From positions 434,001 through 498,000 of the forward strand of contig NZ_JADJNP010000004.1 in assembly GCF_016714275.1 (NCBI RefSeq): DNA of 64,000 nt, read 5' to 3'. Under the pieces are notes generated by a model. That model did no database searches. It worked only from the letters and a program-made list of their open reading frames with translations, and was not told the DNA's origin. This document shows positions 23,730 through 31,773 of this stretch, in pieces. A program made the translations under genes and the position numbers. This stretch comes from Tessaracoccus sp. Its GTDB lineage: Bacteria; Actinomycetota; Actinomycetes; Propionibacteriales; Propionibacteriaceae. The stretch's first letter is position 1. Each line of letters opens with the position of its first letter.

Positions 23730-24644
23730 CTATGACGGGCGCGGGCGCAGGGTCAGCAGCGTGACCTCCGGGCGGCAGGCGAACCGGTAGGGCGCGTACG
23801 GCGAGGTGCCGAGGCCGGCTGAGACGTGCATGTGCGCCGTGTGGCCGCCCGCGGTGTGCGACGACATGCCCTTGACGCGCGCGGCATCCAGGTCGCAATT
23901 GGTCACCAGCGCGCCGTAGAACGGAACACAGACCTGGCCGCCGTGCGTGTGACCGGCCAGGATCAGGTCCATGCCGTCGGCCGCCATGGCGTCGATCACC
24001 CGGAGGTACGGCGCATGCGTCACGCCGATGTTCAGGTCCGCTGTCGCATCGGCCGGTCCCGCGACGAGAGAGTAGTCGTCGCGGCTCAGGTGCGCGTCGT
24101 CGGTGCCACGGAAGGCCAGCCGGTACCCGTTGACCTCCAACGTCGCCCGACGGTGCGTCAGATCGTCCCAGCCGCAGCCCTCCAGGCCGTCGCGGAGCTG
24201 TTCCCAGGGCAGTTCCTGCCGACCGTTGGTGTTGTAGGTGGTGGAGGACCGGCGACGGAGCAGGTACTTGAGTGGGTTCCCCGACCGCGGCGCGAAGTAG
24301 TCGTTGGAGCCGAACACGAACACGCCGGGGAGCGACCGCAGCCCGTCCATTGCGGCGAGCAGGGGAGCGATAGCGCCCGGCTCGGTGATGTTGTCGCCGG
24401 TGTTGACGACGACGTCAGGCTCCAACACCGCGAGCGAGCGGACGAAGGCGAGCTTGCGTTCCTGGGCGGCGCGCAGGTGCAGGTCCGAGACGTGCAAGAT
24501 GCGGAGGGATCGGCCACCGGGAGGAAGGATGTCCAGATCGAATCGGCGGACCGTGTAGAGGCCGGCCTCGGCAAGCCCCCACGCGAAGCACGCTCCACCG
24601 ACGGCGACCGTTGCTGCGGCCGCCTTCACAAGAGCCTTCGACAT
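23730..24644 (-). CDS. Metallophosphoesterase (calcineurin-like, YkuE-type)
   Basis: 304 residues. The N-terminal hydrophobic stretch (LVKAAAATVAVGGACFAWGLA) is a membrane anchor or signal. The metal-binding motifs are HVSDLHL, NTGDNI, FGSNDY (in place of the usual GNHD), VTHAPY and AGHTHGGQ. It would hydrolyse phosphoesters outside or at the membrane; the substrate is unknown. Its start overlaps the stop of the penicillin-binding gene by one base, so the two are coupled. The same pairing beside PonA2 is known to me from Mycobacterium tuberculosis (Rv3682/Rv3683), which suggests a cell-wall-linked role. Confidence 0.88.
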   Translation of the reverse strand: MSKALVKAAAATVAVGGACFAWGLAEAGLYTVRRFDLDILPPGGRSLRILHVSDLHLRAAQERKLAFVRSLAVLEPDVVVNTGDNITEPGAIAPLLAAMDGLRSLPGVFVFGSNDYFAPRSGNPLKYLLRRRSSTTYNTNGRQELPWEQLRDGLEGCGWDDLTHRRATLEVNGYRLAFRGTDDAHLSRDDYSLVAGPADATADLNIGVTHAPYLRVIDAMAADGMDLILAGHTHGGQVCVPFYGALVTNCDLDAARVKGMSSHTAGGHTAHMHVSAGLGTSPYAPYRFACRPEVTLLTLRPRPS

Positions 24645-27064
24645 CAGTCGTCGGGATCCTTCTTGTCCGGCTTCTTGTTGTCGTCCGGCTTCTTGTCGTC
24701 CGGCTTCTTGTCCTTTCGTCCGTCCTTGTCCTTGTCATCGGGAACGGTAGGTTCAGGCTCTGGCTCGGGACCCTTCGAGACCTTCAATTGGATGGTCGAG
24801 AACTTCACGGCCTGACCCGTCGGCGCGGTGCCGAGGAACGTGCCGGGACGCCACGACGAGAAGACCTCCAGCCGCTGCGTCGTGAAGCCAGCCGCCTCCA
24901 GCGTCCGCCGCGCCTGGTCGTAGCCCATGCCGCGCACATCCGGGATCTTGACCTTCACGCCCTGCAGGATCTCCTTGGTCGGAGCCTTGAAGCTCGTCTT
25001 CGGGAGATCGCGGAGGGCCGACTTCATGGCCGCATTCCAGATCTTGCCGGCGTCGCCGCCGCCGGTGCCGCGGAGGTAGGTCCGCTCCAGTGACAGATTC
25101 TTGAGGCTCCTGACCTTCTTGCTCTTGACGTCCTTGTGGGCTTTATCGAGCGCGATCATGCCGATGCCGGCCATCTCCGGAGTGTAGCCCGCGTACCAGA
25201 CCGACTTGTTCTCGTTCGTCGTGCCCGTCTTGCCCGCCTCGTCCCGCCCGTCGAGGATCGCGGCGGGGCGACCCGTGCCCTGCTTCGCGACGGACTCAAG
25301 GATGTAGTTGACGCCGTCGGCCACCTCCTTGCGGATCACCTGCTTGCAGTTCGCGTCGGGGACCTCGATCTTCTTGCCGTCGGCCGTCTTCACCGACTCC
25401 AGGATGATCGGGTTGCAGTGCTTGCCGCGGTTCGCGAAGGTCGCGTAGGCCTCGGCCATCGACAGCGGCGTGACATCGGCGGTGCCTAGCACGAACACGG
25501 GGTAGTTCTGCTCGGACCGCAGGTCGGTGCCCATCGACGCCTTGACGCCGGCCTTCTTCGCCATGTCGATCGAGGAGCAGATGCCGACGTCACGCACCAG
25601 CTGCATGAAGTAGGTGTTGACCGAGCTCTGGGCCGCCTTCATCATGTCGATCATGCCGTAGTTGGTGTAACCGAGGTTGCCGACGGCGTGGTCCTGCCGG
25701 AACACGAACGGGCCCTTGCAGTTCTTGAACGTCATGCCCTGCAGGTCGATGCGGCCTGGGGCGTTGTACTGCTTGCCTGGCGTCATGCCCATGTCGAGCG
25801 CCGCGGCCATCGTGAACGTCTTGAACGTCGAGCCCGCCTGGTAGCCTTCGGCGCCGCCCATGTCCGGCTTCTTGTTTGAGACGTTGTAGTTGTACCAGGT
25901 CTCGCCCTTGCCGTCGCCCATCTTCGGCCGCGACTGCGCCATGGCGACGATCAGGCCTGTCTTCGGCTGAATCAGGACGGAGGCGCCGATGACGGGGTCT
26001 TTCGGCGCGACGATGTTGCCGACGGCCTTCTCGGCCGCGTCCTGCGCCTCTGGATCGATCATCGTCTGGATGGTGAGGCCGCCGCGCTTGAGCATGTTCT
26101 CGCGCTCCTCCTGCGTCTCCCCCATGCTGGGCAGCTGGAGCAGCGTGCGGCGCACGTAGTCGCACAGGAACGGGTACTTCGAGTCGATGCAGCCGTTCTT
26201 CGCGCGCCGCACCTTCGCGGGGTCGAAGGTCTCCTGCTTCGCCTCGACCGCATCCTGCTCGGTGATCATGCCCCACTTGACCATCTGGTTGAGCACGACG
26301 TCGCGGCGGTCGATGGCCCGCTCGGTGTGCTTGACCGGGTTCAGGGAGACCGGGTTCTGCACGATGCCGGCCAGCATGGCGGCCTGCGGCAGCGTGAGCT
26401 TCGCGGCGGTCGTGCCGAAGTAGTGCCTAGCCGCGGCCTCGACGCCGTACGCGCCGTCGCCGTAGTAGGCGATGTTGAGGTACCGCTCGAGGATCTGGTC
26501 CTTCGTGAGGCGGTCCTCCAGCGCCATGGCGTAGCGCATCTCGATGATCTTGCGCTCCGGCGTCACCTCGATGGCCTTGCGGACGCCCTCGCGGTCGTTG
26601 GCCGCGGCGGCCGTCTCGACGCGGACGAGCTTCACGTACTGCTGTGTGAGCGTCGAGGCGCCCTGGGTGTCGCCGGTGAGCGTCTTGATCAGGGCCCGGC
26701 CGAAGCCCTGGAAGTCGATGGCACCGTGCTCGTAGAAGCGGTGGTCCTCGATGGCGATCTGCGCCTCCTGCATGACAGGAGCGATCTTCGACAGCGGAAC
26801 GTAGACGCGGTTCTCGGCGTAGAACGTCGTCAGCTCCTTGCCGTTGGCCATCAGCACTCGGGAACGCTGCGACTGCGGCGGGGTCGCCAAATCTGCAGGG
26901 ATGTCGTCGAGCGAGTCTGCGGCGAGGTTGACGCCGCCGCCGGCGAGCGCGGTCAACGGCACTGCGAGCCCGGACAGCAGGAGACCGGCGAGCACGCTCA
27001 CCGCAAAGAACATGAGGAGTGAGTACGCCTTCTGGCCAAGGGAGGCTGACTTCATGGGCGTCAT
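24644..27064 (-). CDS. Bifunctional penicillin-binding protein with PASTA domain (PonA2-like)
   Basis: 806 residues from ATG 27064; MKSASLGQ at 27055 is an alternative. One membrane segment near the N-terminus is followed by a GT51 glycosyltransferase (IEDHRFYEHGAIDFQG, STLTQQYVKL, RKIIEMRYA). The class A transpeptidase domain comes next, with the active-site Ser in AGSTFKTFT and the KTGTT motif. One PASTA domain follows (KIPDVRGMGYDQARRTLEAAGF), then a Lys/Asp-rich tail. It polymerises and cross-links peptidoglycan on the outer membrane face. Context (divergent WhiB4-type gene, phosphoesterase behind) matches mycobacterial ponA2. Confidence 0.93.
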   Translation of the reverse strand: MTPMKSASLGQKAYSLLMFFAVSVLAGLLLSGLAVPLTALAGGGVNLAADSLDDIPADLATPPQSQRSRVLMANGKELTTFYAENRVYVPLSKIAPVMQEAQIAIEDHRFYEHGAIDFQGFGRALIKTLTGDTQGASTLTQQYVKLVRVETAAAANDREGVRKAIEVTPERKIIEMRYAMALEDRLTKDQILERYLNIAYYGDGAYGVEAAARHYFGTTAAKLTLPQAAMLAGIVQNPVSLNPVKHTERAIDRRDVVLNQMVKWGMITEQDAVEAKQETFDPAKVRRAKNGCIDSKYPFLCDYVRRTLLQLPSMGETQEERENMLKRGGLTIQTMIDPEAQDAAEKAVGNIVAPKDPVIGASVLIQPKTGLIVAMAQSRPKMGDGKGETWYNYNVSNKKPDMGGAEGYQAGSTFKTFTMAAALDMGMTPGKQYNAPGRIDLQGMTFKNCKGPFVFRQDHAVGNLGYTNYGMIDMMKAAQSSVNTYFMQLVRDVGICSSIDMAKKAGVKASMGTDLRSEQNYPVFVLGTADVTPLSMAEAYATFANRGKHCNPIILESVKTADGKKIEVPDANCKQVIRKEVADGVNYILESVAKQGTGRPAAILDGRDEAGKTGTTNENKSVWYAGYTPEMAGIGMIALDKAHKDVKSKKVRSLKNLSLERTYLRGTGGGDAGKIWNAAMKSALRDLPKTSFKAPTKEILQGVKVKIPDVRGMGYDQARRTLEAAGFTTQRLEVFSSWRPGTFLGTAPTGQAVKFSTIQLKVSKGPEPEPEPTVPDDKDKDGRKDKKPDDKKPDDNKKPDKKDPDD

Positions 27065-27252
27065 GATACGTGACGACCCCAAGAGACCCCGCACCGTGCT
27101 TTCCCGCTCCGTCGCTTTCCCCTATATGGGGTGGATTCGCGGCCGAAGGATGAACAGTTGGTGTTCCCCGGCGGACCTGACTGTTGCGAACCCGCAGTCA
27201 TGCGCTACGGTCTGGGGTCACCGACAAGGTTCTGCGCAAGGGAGGGCAGTTG

Positions 27253-27549
27253 ATGTCTCTGGCTGAGGTGAGCGAGTGGACCCTACGGGCCAAGTGCCGC
27301 GACATGGAGGACGCGCTCTTTCCCGAAGGCAAGGACCAGAAACGCGCCCGGTCCGTGTGCGGGGGGTGCCCCGTCCGCTCCGAATGCCTGGCCGAGGCCC
27401 TCGACAACCGGATCGAGTGGGGCGTCTGGGGCGGCATGACGGAGCGGGAGCGCCGCGCGCTGCTGCGGTCGCGTCCGGACATCGGCTCATGGCATGACGT
27501 TCTCGTCAACTACTCCGGATCCGATACCCAGGTCTCGGTCCTTCCCTGA
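27253..27549 (+). CDS. WhiB-family regulator (WhiB4/WblA-type)
   Basis: 98 residues from ATG 27253, which follows a GGAGGG ribosome site. Four cysteines (about C15, C36, C39, C45) in AKCRD and VCGGCPVRSEC bind a [4Fe-4S] cluster. The GVWGGMTERERRALL segment is the WhiB signature and basic tail. The VLRSRPDIGSWHDVL-like ending and the position opposite a PonA2-type gene point to the WhiB4 branch (WblA in Streptomyces), which responds to redox state. The 188-base divergent intergenic region must hold both promoters; I could not assign them. Confidence 0.9.
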   Translation: MSLAEVSEWTLRAKCRDMEDALFPEGKDQKRARSVCGGCPVRSECLAEALDNRIEWGVWGGMTERERRALLRSRPDIGSWHDVLVNYSGSDTQVSVLP

Positions 27550-27558
27550 CACACGAAA

Positions 27559-28188
27559 TCAGTCCCGGAGGAAGCGCTCCGGGATGTCGACGACGCGGCC
27601 GTGGTCCCACGGGCGCGCCCAACCTGCCAGGTCGAGCACCCAGTCGACGAGGTGCGCGGTGAGGCCCCAGATGAACGTGTCGTCGAGCACAAAGGCAGGC
27701 CCGCGGTAGCCGCGGGGATGCTGGGCCGTCACCCGCGTCGACGGCGACGCGAGGTCCGAGACGGAGAAGTTGTGTACCGCCCCGGTCTCCGCCGGATCGG
27801 CGGCCCAGAGCTCGTGGTCGCCGGGCCATGTGGCGACCACGGTGGTGACGTCGTACCGGGAAGCAGGCACCCAGAGCGCGGGAAGCTCGCCGATGAGGCT
27901 GACCCTCGACGGCTCGAGTCCGATCTCCTCCTTGGCCTCGCGCAACGCCGTCGCGAACGCTGACCCGTCCGTAGGGTCGACGGCGCCGCCGGGCAGCGCG
28001 ACCTGGCCGGCGTGGCGTCGGAGCGTCTCGGCCCGCGTCACGAAGGTCACAGCCGGGTCCTCGGCCTCGGTGAAGAGCATCAGCACGGCGGCGGAGCGTT
28101 CGCCGCGCGGGGTCCTGTCCAGTCCGATGGTCCGCGGAGCGGGGTGGGCGGCGAGGGCCGCGGCGAGCTGGTCGAACGGGCCGGTCAC
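27559..28188 (-). CDS. Nudix hydrolase (CoA pyrophosphatase-like)
   Basis: 209 residues from GTG 28188. The LPGGAVDPTDGSAFATALRE segment followed by AKEEIGLE is a Nudix box of the NudL/coenzyme A diphosphatase branch, with an insertion relative to the canonical box. It probably hydrolyses CoA or related nucleoside diphosphate derivatives to 3',5'-ADP and phosphopantetheine. The start overlaps the thioredoxin-like stop by four bases. It converges on the whiB gene nine bases away. Confidence 0.88.
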   Translation of the reverse strand: MTGPFDQLAAALAAHPAPRTIGLDRTPRGERSAAVLMLFTEAEDPAVTFVTRAETLRRHAGQVALPGGAVDPTDGSAFATALREAKEEIGLEPSRVSLIGELPALWVPASRYDVTTVVATWPGDHELWAADPAETGAVHNFSVSDLASPSTRVTAQHPRGYRGPAFVLDDTFIWGLTAHLVDWVLDLAGWARPWDHGRVVDIPERFLRD

Positions 28189-28772
28189 TCGGCCCCCAAG
28201 TACGCGGCGGCCAGGTCCTTCAGCTGCGCGGTCGACTCGAAAGGCCCCGGGTGGGTGCCCCTGATGACGCCGTTCTCGTCGACGAAGATCGTCGTGGGGA
28301 TGCCGGTGATGGGCAGGTCCGCGCGCAACGTCTTGTCCTGATCGACGACGTGCGGGTAGAACCACCCGGCGAGGCCGGCGAACTCGATGGCCCAGTCCGG
28401 CTGGGGGTCGTTGTAGTTGACGCCGACGAAGCGCACGACGTCGAGCTCGGCGAGGCCCTCGCGCAGAAACCCGGCCTCCGCGCGGCACGGCTCGCACCAC
28501 TGCGCCCAGAAGTTGATGATCATCGGCTCGCGGGGGAGCCCCGCAAGGTTCACGGTCCGGCCGCTGCCGAGGCACGACAGCGCGGTCTGCGGGAGGCCGC
28601 CGTCGACGGCGGGGGCGTTCGCGTCGGTCTCGGGGCAGTCGGGGAGGCGGAACTGCTCGGCGAGCGCCGCCAGATCCGCGGGCGTCGACGGGGCCGACGG
28701 TGTGCCAGGGGCAGCGGGCCCGCCGCACGCGACGAGCGCGAGCGCCGCCAGCGCGCCGATCCACCTGTACAT
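28185..28772 (-). CDS. TlpA/ResA-like thioredoxin-fold lipoprotein
   Basis: 195 residues from ATG 28772. The signal MYRWIGALAALALVACGG has a lipobox with cysteine 16. The C-terminal thioredoxin domain has NFWAQWCEPCRAE with the CxxC redox pair and the cis-proline region ITGIPTTIFVD. It would act outside the membrane in disulfide reduction or cytochrome maturation. It sits in the conserved order nth, thioredoxin, Nudix, with a four-base overlap to the latter. Confidence 0.9.
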   Translation of the reverse strand: MYRWIGALAALALVACGGPAAPGTPSAPSTPADLAALAEQFRLPDCPETDANAPAVDGGLPQTALSCLGSGRTVNLAGLPREPMIINFWAQWCEPCRAEAGFLREGLAELDVVRFVGVNYNDPQPDWAIEFAGLAGWFYPHVVDQDKTLRADLPITGIPTTIFVDENGVIRGTHPGPFESTAQLKDLAAAYLGAE

Positions 28773-28783
28773 GGCGCCCGAGC

Positions 28784-29461
28784 CTACCCCCGCGGCTCGC
28801 GGATCAGCGCCGCCGCCTTGACGGGGTCTTCCTCGCCGATGTCGTGGCTGGGGCAGATCCCCGCCACGGGGCAGGCGCCGCAGGCGGGGCGCCGGGCGTG
28901 GCAGCACCGTCGGCCGTGCCAGATCACGCGGTGGCCCACCATGACCCACTCGCTGGGCGGGAACAGCGCGCCGACTGCGCGTTCGACGTCGTCCGGCTTG
29001 GTGCTGTGCACCCACCCGAACCTGTTGGACAGCCGGATGAGGTGCGTGTCCGGGGTGATGCCGGGCACGCCGAACGCGTTGCCGAGCACCACGTTGGCCG
29101 TCTTGCGGCCGACACCCGGGAGCGTGACGAGCTCGTCGAGCGTGGCCGGGACCCGGCCGTCGAACTCGTCGACGATACGCCGAGAGAGCCCGACGATGGC
29201 CGCGGCCTTCGTCCGGAAGAAGCCGACCGGCTTGATGATCTCCTCGACCTCGGCGAGGTCGGCCTGGGCGAGCGCAACGGGCGTCGGATAGCGCGCGAAG
29301 AGCACGGCGGTGACGGCGTTGACGCGGCGGTCCGTCGACTGTGCGGAGAGCACGGTCGCCACGAGCAACTCGAAGGCGTCGCGGAAGTCCAGTTCCGCCT
29401 TCGCGTCGGGATACGTCGCGGCCAGGATCCGGTTGACCTCGGCCGTAGGCGCGGGGCGCAC
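28784..29461 (-). CDS. nth: Endonuclease III
   Basis: 225 residues from GTG 29461. Nth removes oxidised pyrimidines and nicks abasic sites. The helix-hairpin-helix LPGVGRKTANVVL contains the catalytic lysine. The catalytic aspartate is in TPDTHLIRLSNR. The [4Fe-4S] cluster motif is C-x6-C-x2-C-x5-C (CHARRPACGACPVAGIC). The start overlaps the RidA stop by one base. Frame continues far upstream but without protein character. Confidence 0.95.
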   Translation of the reverse strand: MRPAPTAEVNRILAATYPDAKAELDFRDAFELLVATVLSAQSTDRRVNAVTAVLFARYPTPVALAQADLAEVEEIIKPVGFFRTKAAAIVGLSRRIVDEFDGRVPATLDELVTLPGVGRKTANVVLGNAFGVPGITPDTHLIRLSNRFGWVHSTKPDDVERAVGALFPPSEWVMVGHRVIWHGRRCCHARRPACGACPVAGICPSHDIGEEDPVKAAALIREPRG

Positions 29462-29916
29462 TACGCCTCGACGATCAGCTCGACCTCCACCGCCGCGTCG
29501 AGGGGGAGCACGGAGACGCCGACGGCGCTGCGCACGTGCGCGCCGGCCTCGCCGAACACCTCGCCGAGCAGCGTCGAGGCGCCGTTCGCAACGGCGGGCT
29601 GCGCGGTGAACTCTGGTGTGCTCGCCACGAAGACGACGACCTTCACCACGCGGCGGATGTTGTCGACGCCGCCTGCGACGGCTGCCGCTGCCGCCAGCGC
29701 GTTGAGGACCGCGACCCGGGCAGCGGCGGCGCCCTCCTCGGCTGTCACCTCGGCGCCGAGCTTGCCGGTGGCGGTGAGCGCGCCGTCGATGCTGGGCAGC
29801 TGACCGGAGGTCCATACCTGGTTGCCGACGCGCGCCGCTGGGACGTACGCGGCCACCGGCTTGGCTACGGATGGGAGAGCGATTCCCAACTCCGCGAGGC
29901 GGGCGGAGACGGACAT
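29461..29916 (-). CDS. RidA-family protein
   Basis: 151 residues from ATG 29916. It shows AAYVPAARVGNQVWTSGQLP, VLNALAAAAAVAGGVDN and VVKVVVFVASTPEFTAQPAVANGAS, the RidA/YjgF pattern. RidA proteins deaminate reactive imines/enamines; the arginine of the true RidA active site (RSAVGVSVLPLDAAVEVE region) is present as R in HVRSAVG. It lies between the DUF4177 and nth genes with one-base overlaps on both sides, in one operon. Confidence 0.9.
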   Translation of the reverse strand: MSVSARLAELGIALPSVAKPVAAYVPAARVGNQVWTSGQLPSIDGALTATGKLGAEVTAEEGAAAARVAVLNALAAAAAVAGGVDNIRRVVKVVVFVASTPEFTAQPAVANGASTLLGEVFGEAGAHVRSAVGVSVLPLDAAVEVELIVEA

Positions 29917-30077
29917 CAGGCGTCCTTGACGGGGCGCTTGAAGTAGCCGACGAGCGTGTCCGGGTTGGGGCCTGGCGCGAGCTGGATCAGTTCCCAGCCC
30001 TCGGAGCCGAAGTTGTTGAGCAGTTGTTGCGCGATGTGCGAGAGGATCGGCGCTACGAAGTATTCCCACTTGGTCAT
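29916..30077 (-). CDS. DUF4177-like small protein
   Basis: 53 residues from ATG 30077: MTKWEYFVAPIL and NNFGSEGWELIQLAPGP, the DUF4177 pattern (WEY...GWELV). Function unknown. It heads the operon DUF4177-ridA-nth-thioredoxin-Nudix; I recall a comparable tiny gene (Rv3678A) in the mycobacterial block. The stop overlaps the ridA ATG (TGATG). Confidence 0.8.
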   Translation of the reverse strand: MTKWEYFVAPILSHIAQQLLNNFGSEGWELIQLAPGPNPDTLVGYFKRPVKDA

Positions 30078-30137
30078 GGCCCAAGCCTGCCAGGTCTGCG
30101 CGGGCGAGTCGCCTTCCCGTCCGGGAAAGGGCGGGGA

Positions 30138-30360
30138 CTTAGCCTCGATCCACCGGTGGGCGCCGTAGCGAGCGGCACCAGACGGGTGCAGGGGCAAGCG
30201 CTGGACGCGAAGGCATACCGAAGACGTCTGTTGAGCGGTCAGGGCGAAGCCAGTGTTCCCGGATGGGGTCGCGTAGTAGGCGCAGATCGGTGGATGGAGG
30301 CTTAGCCTCGATCCACCAGCGGCCGCGGCGTAGGGGCAGATCGGTGGTTCGAGGCCTAGG
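30138..30360. repeat. Cluster of direct and inverted repeat modules
   Basis: CTTAGCCTCGATCCACC occurs forward at about 30138 and 30301. Near-complements occur at 30289-30303 and 30343-30359. The second forward copy forms a hairpin, GGTGGATGGAGGC-TTA-GCCTCGATCCACC (30289-30317). CGTAG...CAGATCGGTGG recurs at 30272 and 30329. This fills most of the 278-base gap between the DUF4177 and holin-like genes; no gene was seen in it. Confidence 0.7.
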
Positions 30361-30838
30361 GCCGGCCGAAGGTCTTCTCGAGGTCCGACGGCGTGGGCTC
30401 CACGGTGACCGCCACGGTGGTGGTGGCCGGCCGTGAGGCGATGGCGTCCACGACGGCGTCGAGGGTCGCCTTCGCCTCTGCGATGGTGGCCTCTGGCTTC
30501 TTGACGTGCGAGAACTTGCCGCGGCCCAGCGTGAAGAGCACGCCGGCGATGAGGAGCGACGTGAGCACGCTGGCGAGGAATCCGAGCGTGAAAGACGCCC
30601 AAGGGCCCAGCGGCGTCAGGGCATGCAGCAACAGCCCAACCGCGAGCGCGATGAGGATGACGAGCATCCAGACGGCGTGGAACGCGAAAAGCGCCGCGCC
30701 GGCGAAGAACCCGGCGCCGACGGCCCCGGCCTTGGCTGCGGGCTTGAGTTCCGCCGCGGCGAGTTCTGATTGCACGGACACGAAGTCCGAGACGGCATCC
30801 TTGATCTCGACTAGCGGGTGACGGGGCTCTGTGGGCAT
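30356..30838 (-). CDS. Phage-holin-like (holin superfamily III) membrane protein
   Basis: 160 residues. It has the actinobacterial layout of a short N-terminal helix (VEIKDAVSDFVSVQSELAAAELK), two membrane hairpin segments (AGAALFAFHAVWMLVILIALAVGLLL and FTLGFLASVLTSLLIAGVLFTLG) and a C-terminal cytoplasmic tail. Despite the family name it is a widespread chromosomal protein with no evidence of phage origin here. Function unknown. The stop codon lies inside the end of the repeat cluster. Confidence 0.8.
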   Translation of the reverse strand: MPTEPRHPLVEIKDAVSDFVSVQSELAAAELKPAAKAGAVGAGFFAGAALFAFHAVWMLVILIALAVGLLLHALTPLGPWASFTLGFLASVLTSLLIAGVLFTLGRGKFSHVKKPEATIAEAKATLDAVVDAIASRPATTTVAVTVEPTPSDLEKTFGRP

Positions 30839-30910
30839 GGCTGCTCCTTTCGCGGGTCTAGCCTAGTCGGGGTCCGGCGGTGTCGGGGAAGTGCGGCGAG
30901 GAGCGGCCTC

Positions 30911-31654
30911 CTAGAGAGGGATGCTGAGCCCGTCGTCGGGGAGGCGGACGGGGGCGGTGAGCTCCTCGTGCGTGACCCAGGCGCGCACGCCGATCAGATG
31001 GAAGGGGAGCCGGAGCGACTCGCCGGGACGGACTGCGCCGTCGTACAGCTCGCCCACCTGGCCGAGGAGTTGGTTGAGCTGGGCGTCGGTGAGGTTCGCG
31101 GCGAGCGGCTGGTTGGTCACGAGCGCCATGAGGTCGTCGCGGCCGATGCGCTGCCAAACCCGGAACGCGCGTTCCTCGACGTCGGAGAAGTACTTGGAGG
31201 CCGCGAGGGTGCCGAGGCAGGCGTGGCCGTAGTCGCCGCGCATGGCCATCGGGTCGTAGCGACGCAGGAGGGCGGCGAGGCGGCGCACCCAGGGAACGGT
31301 GTCGTCGCGCACGAGGTACGACGCGCTGAGACAGCCACCAGGCCGGATCACGCGTGCCAGTTGCGGCAGGGCCTGGGTGAGATCGAAGCGGTGCAGGTTC
31401 TGGTGGGCGAAGACCACCTCGAACTGGCAGGGATCCGCGGGGATGGCCTCCGGCCGCGCGAGGATCGGGATCACGCGGGGGACGGCACCCAGCCGTCCGG
31501 CGAGCGTGTGGTCGTCGGTCAGCGCGAAGAGCGTGTGCCCGGCGGCGGTGAGTCGACGGGGGACGCCCAGGTCGCTTGCCAGCACGAGGCCGCGCACGCC
31601 GTGCCAGACGGCGAGCCAGTCGAGTGCCTCGGTGGGCAGATCCAGGCGGGCCAT
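30911..31654 (-). CDS. SAM-dependent methyltransferase (type 11-like)
   Basis: 247 residues from ATG 31654, preceded by GAGGAAGGA. The fold is suggested by VRGLVLASDLGVPRRLTAAG (SAM loop region, diverged), EVVFAHQNLHRFDLTQALPQLARVIRPGGCLSASYLVRDDT and a helical C-terminus. Motif I lacks the usual GxGxG, so activity is uncertain. Substrate unknown. It is divergent from the tadZ-like gene, with a 119-base gap holding a perfect DnaA box. Confidence 0.65.
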   Translation of the reverse strand: MARLDLPTEALDWLAVWHGVRGLVLASDLGVPRRLTAAGHTLFALTDDHTLAGRLGAVPRVIPILARPEAIPADPCQFEVVFAHQNLHRFDLTQALPQLARVIRPGGCLSASYLVRDDTVPWVRRLAALLRRYDPMAMRGDYGHACLGTLAASKYFSDVEERAFRVWQRIGRDDLMALVTNQPLAANLTDAQLNQLLGQVGELYDGAVRPGESLRLPFHLIGVRAWVTHEELTAPVRLPDDGLSIPL

Positions 31655-31714
31655 GGGGTCCTTCCTCGGGTGAGCGGGCTGGGCCATAGATTAGCCCGCT
31701 CGCGCCCCCGTGAC

Positions 31715-31723
31715 TTATCCACA
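31715..31723 (+). promoter_or_regulatory. Single DnaA-box match
   Basis: TTATCCACA is the consensus DnaA box, in the divergent gap before the tadZ-like gene. A near match, TCATCCACA, lies at 37752-37760 before the pilin gene. One box does not make an origin; it could be a DnaA-regulated promoter or chance. Confidence 0.4.
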
Positions 31724-31773
31724 GGTTGCCCATCGCGTGGGAAATCGGGTTCCGAGATGGACATAACGGGAGT

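Noticed and set aside
30356..30838. Prophage remnant indicated by the holin-like protein
   Set aside because: The family is widespread on actinobacterial chromosomes and no other phage gene is nearby.
31715..31723. Replication origin at the DnaA box
   Set aside because: Only one perfect box and a single near match 6 kb away, with no dnaA, dnaN or AT-rich unwinding region.
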